Assembly (NCBI GenBank): GCA_031841125.1
Contig: CM063114.1
Location: 6,882,001-6,946,000 of the forward strand
From: Acanthococcus lagerstroemiae
Taxonomy: Eukaryota > Arthropoda > Insecta > Hemiptera > Eriococcidae
DNA: 64,000 nt
Direction of reading: 5' to 3'
Shown here: positions 28,901 to 40,900 of the stretch, one piece after another
How positions within the stretch are numbered: the first letter of the stretch is position 1
How the letters are laid out: the number at the start of each line of letters is the position of its first letter
The notes under the pieces: model-generated
Database searches by the model: none
What the model was told of the DNA's origin: nothing
Seen by the model: the letters and a program-made list of their open reading frames with translations, nothing else
Program-made: the position numbers and the translations under genes

Positions 28901-31900
28901 TGAAAGGGGGGTCAACAACCGCGAAATTATTTTTTCGTTCAGTAGTCCCAAACATGTTGCTGCCTTGTGAACGAGAATAACTTTTCAATGGCGGAAGGGG
29001 GCTGGAAACACAGCGCAGCTCTACCCCCTCCGTCCACTATACGTAATTTCAAATGTTCTGGTGAGGATAACATCCACAGAGCACCCCTTCGAGAAATGAA
29101 GACAGAGTTTGTGTTTGCGGGGAGTTGTACATTGACAAAGATAATACTCTTGTTGAAATAAGATCCGAATTTGAATATTACTTAACGCTTTCGGAATAAG
29201 GGGCTTCGACAACTTCCATTTTATTGTATAACTTGGTTATGAAGTGAGTGACATATGTCTGTACACAATTTTGAGGAATGAAACTTTTCTTCAAAATACC
29301 TGCTTATCAGCATCAGTTTGTTATCATCTGCTAATATGCAATTCGTAGTAATTATTAATATAGCGTAAGTTGATCGCTAATGTGGTCATATATATGTATT
29401 ATCAGCATTAGCACCTATATACCTACATCCTACGTACAATGGCCTTAGTCGAACTAATTCCTAAAACACATCTCTCCTTGACTAATTTTGCTCATTACTC
29501 ATCATTTCTTCATCTCTTTGTTTTACATGTTTCTTATCTAGGTTTAAGTCTCACCACATCTTGGGGTAAACAAGAGGATACAATCAATATTACAAAAAAT
29601 AGGCCGGATAGATACACCTGGGCTGTAACGATAGATGCAAATCCTCAAGCATTTGTTAAATGGTAATACTATTTTTACTAAATTTACAACTTTTAGTTGT
29701 GAAACTGTTCTTCAGGTGTAAGATGTAAATGCAGTAATGCCGTAGATAGAATGTTTTTTGGGGGTGATGGGTGAAGTACACCGGTGGACAGTAGAAATAT
29801 CGACAAAAATATACAAAGACGATACTCGACTTTCAGTTTGGGGGTGAGGGGCCCGGGGGTGGGGAAGAAAAATTTGCCGATAAATTTTTTTTTTTAAGCT
29901 AAAAATTTGCTAAAAAATTTGTAAAAAACTGAAAATTTGCCGATTTTTTTATCAAAATATATATTTTAATTTAGAAACAAACAAACGTTCTTAAAAAATA
30001 AAATTTTAAATAAACAGTTTCAAAATTTGCCGACTGCCAAATTGAGGGGGGCATAATTTCTCGTCCCTGAAAGTATAAAAGATTCACCTGATACTTGAAA
30101 ACAAATACGACTTTTCAAACGTTACCCATTTGAGGAACATCCTCTTACCTCCCCGCTTCCGTCGGTAAATCATGTCAATTTTAGTTAACTTTCGTTAAAA
30201 AAATAAGTATAAAGCAGCTATACCAATTTTAACTCTAAACTGTAGGACTATACCTATTTTCAACAATTGCATTTTGGATTATACCCCAGTATCAGTTGTC
30301 TTAAGAACACAACAAAGATTGTATATTAGAGTTCTAGTTCAACAAACATAAAATTTCATAGGTACGTTATAATTCTAAAGTAACATATAGCTGATGATGA
30401 GGTAATACTTGAAAGCTCTCTACTTTAGAAAATACCGATAGGTACTACATAAGTCGAAAATTGGTGTCTTTTTTCTTTTCTTCCAAACCAAACTTAAGCA
30501 AGATTAATCTGAAAGTACTTAAATAAATTTTTCAAAGCACGAAAATTAGTCTGAACCAGCTTTGACTGGAATAAACTTTTTGTTACTTATTTCTGATTCT
30601 TCCTTTAATTTTTCGAAGGTTCAACCCGAAAAATCAAGAAATTGAATCCAACAATAAGTATTCTGTTTCTACGTTGCTTGATGAATCAGGCACGCTATTA
30701 ATAATCTATAATCCAGAGACGGCAGATTCGGGCACATACCGTCTAGAAGCAACTAATGAAATCAAGAGGGATGAAATCAATTTTACTTTACACGTACAAG
30801 GTATGTATTTATTTGTTCGAGTTTAAATTCTGATTTTCCATTTTTTTTTTCTTTCATTTATGTTATGCACACTTTGTTATCTAAGTACGTAGGTACAGTT
30901 TCACGTTCAGTCCGGCGCGTTGATATTTCGTCGGTGACTGGTGAACCGTTTTCGATATCTAATTCAGTACAGTTTTATTCGAACGTTAGAGTCTTCGTTC
31001 TTGTATTTTCTCGCTCGAATTCACGTATATTGTAGTTCAGAAATTTTAGTGTAATTATAAATTATTGCCTTTGAGACTTTTTAGAATTAATACGTAACAA
31101 TTTATTTGTTGCGTAAACTGCCTATGAGCATTAACAAGTACTTTTAGACCCGAATGACATGATTACCGCTTATTGCGCCCGCAAGACAGCTGTTGATTTT
31201 GTTACGCTCGCGTAGCTTGCGAACCCCTAATCTCAGAGAAAAACCCGGCTCGCAGCGCGACCGTGTCGCTGGTAACGAGTCTCTCGGAGGGTTGTGTTTA
31301 CACCTTCCAGAATACGTCACGACTGGTGAAAGCGGCCACGGTCAGGCTATATAAACTCGAACGGCGGTCGTTCGAAAAGCACTTCTCGTCGAGTCGACGC
31401 TCCTACACAGTCTTCGTTGGTATACTCCGCTGCGTGTTGCATCCAGGTGTCTGGTGCATTAAGGATATCCAAACCGAGAACCTTCGATACGCTCCCGTCG
31501 CAGCATCCATGTGTGTGGTGCTCCGGGTACGAACCGAAGAGAGGTCGCACATTCTGCTTCGATATTCTCTGCTGCATGCTGCATCCAGATGTCTGGTGCA
31601 CCGTTGCGGATATTCAAATCACGAATCTTCGATACTCTCCCGTCGTAGCATCCAGGTGTCTGGTGCTCTGGGACAAAATCGAAGGGGGTCGCTTCCTGAG
31701 CCGACATACTCCGCTACGTGCGCATCAAGTCTCTGGTGCCCGTTACGTATATTTGAACTGGGAATCTCCGATACTCTCCCGTCGCAGCATCCAGGTGTCT
31801 GGTGCTCTGGGACAGAACCGTCGCGACACCTACGATCTCTGATCTAACGAGGGAAGTATTGAGCCTCATTGCAAAAGCCATCCCCGTGCCTCTGTCGTTG

Positions 31901-34900
31901 TTTGTACATATTACTTTAAGAGAACGTCATAATACAGTTACGATCTTTTAACCCTTGTTATCATTTCCCCGGCGCTGACGAACCTCAGAACTCTCAACTT
32001 CAATGTCTTACAACCTCCGCTCGAGGAAATCAGCCGTAACATCAAGAAGTTTGCCTAACGCAACCATTGCAACCTCCCCCAGCGTAACAATGGCCGCCGC
32101 GCAAACTTCCCCCGGTGTAACAATTTTAACCAAATTATTAAAACATGTTCGAGAATTATAAATTATTTCTATCTTAAATTACGATATTGGCAGGCAATTT
32201 CCTTCTCGGACGAACTGTAGACGGATTTTCTACAGTTGAAGTGTTAAACTGCTGGTGTGATGATGGATACACCTCTCATAGGATTTTGCCAGTTCCCCTA
32301 CCACTCGTTTGACAGTCAGTTGGTTGAGATCCTTGTGAAGATTGTCCATTACGTATATAGTATACATATTATACCATAGCGTCCGTGTCATCTTCCGAAT
32401 TAACAGGTTTTATAGACGTTGAACAATAATCAGATTGGAGTCAACAGTGCAACTCCAGATTGGTGCCCCAGAAGACCGAACGAGATGTTCCGGCGATTGA
32501 TTTAGTGCTTGAAACTGCATTGTCATAGTAAACCTGAAATTTGAGATTATATAGAGATATGGCTCAGGAATCGAACGTAGCGAGTAGGAAGATATTAGCT
32601 GACTTTGTGAAACAGTCCTTGCATCCAGCAGAGTTAGGCGTTATTCGAATAAGACGTTATTCGAATAATAATCATGAATAACAGATCAATCATTATTCGT
32701 TATTCATTATTCGTTATTCATTAGGTTTTCGTCAACACGTGAAATTATTCATCAATCATTATTTAGTAAAATGAAGATATGAATAATATTCGTCAATCAT
32801 CGTTATTCGTTATTCATTGCGGACGCAGTAACAAAACAAAAAATTTTACGAGGATCAGTGGCGTAACCGAGATTTCTCCAGAGGGCCGGGGGCAAAATAA
32901 GATTTTCAAGGGAGAAAAAGTCGAAAATTGAAGTATTTTTTAAAAATTGCCAATATTAGAGGACTATGTAAAAATATTAGGAGGGGTATTTTGTGTGTGG
33001 GGGGGTTGGGGTGGAGAGAGGGGATATTTTCATTGATAAAAAATATTCTTTTTTTAGGGTGGGCGGTATTTTTTGTTTTTTTGGGAGCGGGGTAAAAATA
33101 TTATTTGGGATGGGGGAGGGGGTATTTTCCTTGATAGAAACGAAATTTTTTGGGGAGGGCAAAAAAAATTTTTGGGGGGGAAGAAGATTTTGTTGGGAGG
33201 GGAAGGGTGTAAAATGTATATTTTTTGGGGGGTAAAAATATTTTTTCTTGGGAGGGGGGTGTAAAAAATATTTTTTGGGGGATTTTTTTTTGGGGGGGGG
33301 GTAAAAATATCTTTTGGTGGGGGATATTTTTTTTCCTAATCTTACTCGGGTAATTGGAAAGTAAATAAAGTTTTTCCGATTTTCTCGGTAGGGAGGGGCA
33401 AATGACTGCGCCAGGGGAGGGCAATGCCTCCCTGGCCCCACTTTGGCTACGGGTCTGATTTCATTATTCGCGTTTTTTATGTTATTGAATACTGATTACT
33501 GAATAATGAATGACTACTCGTTATTCATACTTACGACTAACGAATAAATTATTCGTTATTCGTGCGCTTATGAATAACGAATAAATTATTCATTATTCAT
33601 GAATAACGAATCGTTATTCATTATTCATTATTCTAATATTAATCTGCCCAACTCTGGTATCCAGACTTAATCAAACGCTTGTTTAACGTCCAAAATGATG
33701 ACTGGGCTATATTCTTTCGCTTTTGGTGTATTCTGTGCTGCTGTTGTTACTCTATGAATCTGCTCGATAGTGTGGTGTGCTTGGAGGAAAGCCAAATTGA
33801 TGTTCAGGGATGATATTGAGATCAGCTAACACTGGAGGAGTCGACTGCAGATGAGCTTTTCATAAATTTTACCTTGTCTACTACTGATGGCTGATTTTGG
33901 GGCTAGCAGGAGAGTCTGCGTTATTTTCCCCTTTTTGATTATAGTTTGCCAATGATCGCGAGTATAATTAGTAGTAACAGGTTGACTGACTGTCATTAGT
34001 TTGACTGGCTGACCGCGGTATCAAATGTTATGTTTCTGGCTATTTTCCTGATATGCCCGCTGGATTTGGAAATTTAAATCACGGCAATGTACGACAAGGT
34101 AGTAATCAGCCCAAAAGGGCAGGTACCGACAAGACGAGTTGCACGTATTAACACAGAACTCAGTCCGGCGTATTTACACAGATAACAGTCAGATCAATGT
34201 AAGGAGTATTCGAGAATTAAGGCATCTCCGATGAAAGCTAGATATGAACTGATTTTCCGATGCATTCATATGTTGTATTATCTGTGAGTCTTAAATCTTC
34301 AAGAAATTGTATTACCTTCAAGTCTCAAGCTATATGTGTGTAATACAAATTTATAAAATTGTTTGATTCACACCTATCCACAGTCCACACTACTATGTAG
34401 TATCCTCGCGAGTATTGTAAATTTATTATATTATATTTGTATGTACCTGTTGTAGCTGTCTAAAAACTAAACTGCAAAATTTTTTTAATTTCATTTCTTA
34501 TCTTCTCTACTTGACGATAGTTATACTTCACATCTTCTCAAGTTTGAGTAAAAACATATATTTTTCTGGAAAATTGTCTCGACCATTCCGCAATAAAGCA
34601 ATAACCTACGAAACATCCTATGTATCGATATGATTCAATCCTCCATTTTTTATCCCGACTTTCTGGTCGAGTTCGATACAAAAGTCGAGTTACCGCGCGG
34701 ACATCGACTTTTAAATAGAATTCTACGTCAAAGTCGAAACTCGACTTTTGTATCAAAGTCGAGTATAGAATTCGACTTTAATATCGCGGTCTGGAAGGTG
34801 ACGGATTTTGAATGTCGACAAAAGGAACGATTCTTGCCTCGGTTGTGTTTCAGGGAAAAGCTTACAAGACTATTCACCATTGCAATCTGTCCGTTTCAGA

Positions 34901-37900
34901 TATACCGAGAGTTGATTTCAAAAATGATCAATTCAAATTGCATTTTTGGAAGGACCCTTACACCGTAGAATGTGCCGTAACGGCGATACCTAAACCGGAA
35001 ATAAAATTGTTTTCAATGGATTGCCAAGATTTTCAAGAGTGCAATAGTCGGTCATCTGCAGCTTCATTGGTAAGAAATATTTTTATCTGAGGAAATATTC
35101 AGATGCTTACGGAATGTTACGAAATAATTAATCTAAGGCAACAAATGGTAGAACTGTATCGGTGTTAGCCTGTTGATTAACCCTGAAGAGCCAGAGATAT
35201 GAAACAGTTGATAATTTTAAAGGTCAAACATTTCAGAGTCTTATAAGTTCTATCTCAGCATTAGGTCTGTATGAACAGACAAACTCTCATTTACCTCACG
35301 GTAAGTATAGAAAATATATCGCGTAGCTGTACTATTGACTGTAAGAAAAGAAAATTGTCCCTATACATCCGATAATATTATTGCGGGTGTACGTGTGAAG
35401 GATTTAGTAATATATGTAGTACCTATGATATACACGAGTACGCAATGTTAACTATTTTTTAGATAGAGAATAAGACATTACCGCGAGGAGAAAATGAATA
35501 TGAATGGAAAATTAGTCACAGATTTGATAGAGCCAATCACAGCAGAAAAGTATATTGTTATGCCAAAAATAAATTGGGTGCTTCGAAAAGAGTATCTTCA
35601 TTATATTTTGCCACTGGTAAGAATTTTTTTCGCGTGCGTAGTTTGAGACTTTGCCACTTGATTGTTTTTCCATTAGCTTACATTATATAATTGTAACGAT
35701 ATTGGCACTAAAAGACGCACGAGATATGGAATTAGAACGCTTATTCCACACGAACACACCAAAACACTGAGCACAGTAATAAAATCGCTTTGAAAACACC
35801 CAGTTATCGCATTCATAAACTAGACAGTACGGCGATGGCCAAGGGCCTTTATATACCCTGACATTATCGGCGAATCTCGTTATCGATCTTCTATTCTGTT
35901 GCTCGAAACTTGTCGATCGTTCTTCGCTTTCTATCTCGAATATTCGGGAGCGTTCGCCACAGTATTCTTAATCCTCAGCCTCTAAAATAAGAAACTAGTC
36001 AAGTAATTGAAGAACAAATCTCAAATTGTCTGTTTAATCCCGATCCAAATTTAACCTCATCAAATGAGCCAAATTGACCTCGTTAAACGAAATATTGAAA
36101 TGGAGGTTTTCTGGGTCTTTGATTTCAAAATCTAGTCAGATATTCAATTCTAAGCCGATTTTGGTCTACGGTTTAAATTCGACCCCTTTAAATCGGCCAC
36201 CTTGAGCCAAGAATATTGAATAGTGTTCGGGTACAGTGGGTTTTTCTATCGCCGATTTCGAAAATTTAATCAGATTCTTGATCTGACTCCAATTTGGGCT
36301 CTAAAATATTAATTTGATCCTTTGAACTGAACAATATTGCCGTTATCAAAATAATTTATTAAGGGATCGATGTAGAGACTTTTAGGTTATTTATTTTGAC
36401 AAGTTCAGTCAACATTTAATCCGACTCTGAATTGGGCCTCAAAGCTCAAATTTGACCTTTTCAAATGAGCCTATTCGACGTCAACCGTCTGCGATTAGGT
36501 TCAAAATGGGGAGGTTTTTTCTTTGGAGAAAAGTCACAATCAACTAAATTGATTTCGGATATTCCCATTAGATTTTAATCTGTCCCTGATTTGGTCCCCA
36601 AAATCCAAATTTTACTCATGATAAAGAGCAAAATCACCCCGACTTTGAAGAATTTAACAAATTATCGAAGTTAGGAGTTTCTTGAGGCACTGAATTCAAA
36701 TTTTTGATCTGAATTCAGTGACTCAAGAAACTCAGTTTCAGATTTCAAAGTTCATACATCATTGACTTTAATCTAGAAAATTCACCTAATCATCAATTTA
36801 GGATTTTGCTCGTTGATTTCGGTTTTCCATCAGATTCTTGAGCCGGTCACATTCCGACCCTTGAAATTCAAAATATAAGTTTGAAATCAGTACAATTCAA
36901 AAGGGCGACCTAGCCATCAAAAGTAACAAATGAGGAGGAACGTGTTCCAGTCCTCGAGAAAAAGAAAGGAAAACCTTCTCACTTTCCCGAGTAACAATAA
37001 CCTCGTTAATTTTTTAAAGAAAGAAAAAAAATGTTACTATGTGAGACGAACTTTATTCCACTTATCAAGAAGGAGAAACTTGTTCATTTTCTTGAAAGAA
37101 GAGGAGAAAATTATCCGAAAGGGAAGAGATGATCTTCTCCCTTTTGAAGAAACGAAAACCAATGAGCCAGTGTTACTTCGCCAAAAAAATCAATGAGCTA
37201 TCGAAATACGGGTTTCTGGGTCGGTGCTCTTGAGGACCTTTTCAGTTTTTTTATTTATTTTATTCAACCTAGGTTTAGGACCCAAATTCGACTTTTCTCC
37301 CTTCGGGGAGCAAACTGACTTAGCTGAAAAAAATTGAACACCTGAAATCGCAGTAAATCAAGAGACTAGTTTGTAAAGCCTAGTTCATTTTTCTCCTTAT
37401 CAATGATGAAATTTACATTTTGGAACCCAGATCAGGATTGGATCAAGAATCATCTAATCCGACATTTTTCAAGATAAATTTTGAATTTTGGGATCCAGAT
37501 CGAGGACAAATCAAGAATCTGTTTTTGCATTTTGGAAATCAGCAACCCAAGAAACCCGTTTCGTAACATTTGCATTATTTTAATGTTTTTTCAGCCCAGT
37601 CAATATATTTCCCCAGGGCAGTAAGACGACTTTGGGAATCGAGAATCTGATGATATTCTTGAAGTTTCTAATCAAAGGAACTCTTACTCTGGTAGCTTGT
37701 TTGATTTTTATTTGGTATTTGGAAGAGTCAAGAATAAATTTATTGCGGTTTAACTCGGAGTCGGATCAAAAACTCATGAAATTTCACAATCACAAGTCTG
37801 AAAATCCGTTCCAGAAAATTCAGCTGGGCTCTTTTAAGGAAGTGAAATTTGAATTGCGGACCCCAAAAATCGAGATAGGGTCAAAAATCTCACATCTAAC

Positions 37901-40900
37901 TAGGAAATCAGCCACACAAAAAAATTCTATATCCGAACTTGGTTCAGTTTTTTGGCAAAAACCAGTTGGCCTAGTTAAAAAAAGTCAAATTTATATTTTG
38001 GAGCCCAAATCGGGATCGGATCGAAAATCTGGTTGGATTTTTGAAATGCCGGATTCAGGAAATCTTTATACCAATAAATATATTATTCAATTTTTTGATC
38101 CACGTCTATATTGCATTCCAAAAAGGGGAAAATCAAATTTAGGTCCTAAAAATCGGATTTCATTTTCAGAATTAGCGACCTGACGTATGTCTACCTTAAT
38201 ACTTTGTTCGATATAGGTTACCATTTAAAATTCCAAAGTTGTTGGATCGATCCAGCACCTATCCCTTTGAGGGGAGTGAATGTTTCCCTGAAAAAGAACT
38301 AGATCTTCGCTCTTGACAATCCTCATGTGTCATTCGTGTATTCGACATTAGAATTTAAAAAAATATAAAACATACTTATACGTTTAAAGAGTATAACATT
38401 AGGCACGAATGAAGGAAGAATTAGGGGCTTGGCCCCCAATCCTAAGTTCCCAGAAAACTGAAAAATTATACGAGCCAAACAATTTTTAGCGTTATTTTGA
38501 TACTGGTTAACCCTTCCCATGATCCGCCCCCAACTCAGGTTGCCTGTTTGTGCTTATGAGTATAATAGTTTCCATTTAGACGATTTAAATGTACGTACGA
38601 ATGTTCTTAATGTTTTAAATAGACATCGATGATCCCGATGGACTAAAAATGTCTGTTCATCCAGAAGAAACGGTGGTCGGTGATAACATCACTATGATTT
38701 GTATGGCCTCGAAATATTATTACGAATACGGAACGTGGTTTTACAGTAAAAATGGCAGCCATTTCATTGGCATAAAGCACAGAGGTTAGAAAAATAATAG
38801 TTAATCCTGCTCTTGTATCTGTTTTTCTTCGTCATTTGATCTTTCTGGCACTAATGCTTACGGTGTAATAATATTTTCATGTTCACAGATCCCGGTCTAA
38901 GCCTCGAAAGTAAGACTGGAGAATTTTCGCACAATTTCACACTGACAATCTCAAATGCGAACACAAATCATAGCGGATACTACAGATGTCAAGGAAAGCG
39001 GTTCGGAAATATGACTGCGAAAAATGAGAGTTCTATGAATAATAAGGATGCCAATATTAGAGGTAAGGTACCTATACTTATATTCTAACATTGTTATATT
39101 TTGTTCTACTCTTCCTCAGCTCTAGCTGAGGGTTTTGTATGAGAGCCTTCTCTTTTTCTTTTAGGAACTACACCACATTGATATATGTCTTTAGTTTTCC
39201 TCTTGAGTATTGTTTTTTTTGTATTATCACTCATTTTCAACACCAACCCCTTTTCTGTAAATTGAGCTGCGGCCCTGTACTCCTTTTAACGAACTACCTA
39301 GATTTAAGTATAATCCGCCGACAAAAATATTCTCCTCTGTTTTTGTAGTGCGAGAGATTGAAGAACTTCAGCTGATGATAGACTTCGGAGAGCCCAATCA
39401 AACTCTAACAGAGGAGAATAAGAATGTAAAGCTACAATGCAACGTTACTGGGATGCCAAAACCTGAAATTACGTGGTACTTGGTGAGCTATTGCAATATT
39501 TTCAAACTGATGCTCCAAAACACAAATTTTTGCACTTCAAATAGACACAGAACGTGGTTCTTTTTGATACCCATGCTTATTTATTTATTTAGTTTTTGTC
39601 CAGTTTGGACTCGTTTTTGCACTGGTTCATAAATCTGTATCAGTTATACTATCGCGAGTCTCAACATTGATCAAATATTCGAGATTCTAGCTGCCTAATA
39701 AATGTAGAAGGCTCCCTATATTTCTTGATACAAATGGTCCACTAGGCACACTTGTAGTTTGTGTCTTAAGAAATATTTTAAGAAATGTTTCGAATTTCGG
39801 ACACCACGTCGAGCCCCCTCTCCTCTCGAAGGTCATAAGTTTTCCCTTCCTAGTTTTTCCTCAGTTACTACTCAACAGTAAATCGAACTGTGAAATTGTA
39901 CCCGTCAAAATTCATATATACAGAATTTCACGTAAAAGTGGTCTCGTACTATTTTTCTCATCTGTTTCAGACGCTCGATTTCCGAACCGGGGGGGGGGGG
40001 TGTCTGAAATGAACCCATGTGACGCAACAATTGAACGCACACGTCGTGGTAGTAAACATCAAATTTTTGACATTATTGTGGGCTGACTGACTTAAGTGAA
40101 CTAAAGAGATGCGACTCTCTTCCGGACCCGTGTCTATATATCCCTATTGATACCTGTAGTTTTTCTCCCTTTCCCTTCTTCCCCTCGAATACCGAATTTT
40201 AAAATTCGTTTTTCCATGTTTTTGAACACCATAAATGACTTTTTTATTATTAAACATTTTTACCCGTTTTATTGGTCACGATATCGGATCATGCGGTTTC
40301 AAGGTCGCAGAATTTGATTTCACTGATCGCTATAGGGTGTAAATTCAAAACTGTAATACCAGAGAGGAGGCGGGCGCTCAAAATTTTCATGAAATGAAAT
40401 ATGATATCCTTAAAATGGGAATATAAAAGAAGTGAGGCTGAGGTATGGTGGAAAATAGCCCAGAAGAAAAATGGTATGGGAGAAGAACTGTGAAAGAGTC
40501 AATACGTATACTGGTGGGAGGAGAAGCTCAGAGAGCTAGAGATTCATCAAACGAATGCGACAGCAGACTAACCCGGATATATAGTAACACCAATTGGACT
40601 GGAGAGATGGGTTAAACACTTTCAGCAGTTGCTACAGGAAGACAGAATAGAATTTATGGACTTAATAAATATGGTTGTCACGGGGCTGCAAAATTGAAGT
40701 TGAAATGAAGGAAACAGAGGAAGCCTGCACGCAATTAAGGAATCGTGAAGCACCGGGACCTAGCGGCATCCCTGCAGACTGATCAAGAATGGTACGACAA
40801 AACTACATGAATACGTACCTATGGAGATTGAAGGAAGCTTGCATCAATAGAACGGAGGTGCCACAGGAATGGAAAGAGGCGTGAATCTCGGCACTGCATA

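Noticed and set aside
31263..31847. 194-codon plus-strand open frame
   Set aside because: Lies inside an LTR-like insertion and owes its length to internal ~90-bp repeats; overlapping frames on both strands are equally long.
32977..33441. 154-codon Lys/Pro-rich minus-strand frame
   Set aside because: Comes from the ggggg-taaaaatattttt repeat; low complexity only.
32640..33650. CRISPR-like alternation of short repeats
   Set aside because: Repeat words are palindromic simple sequence without unique spacers, and the host is an animal.
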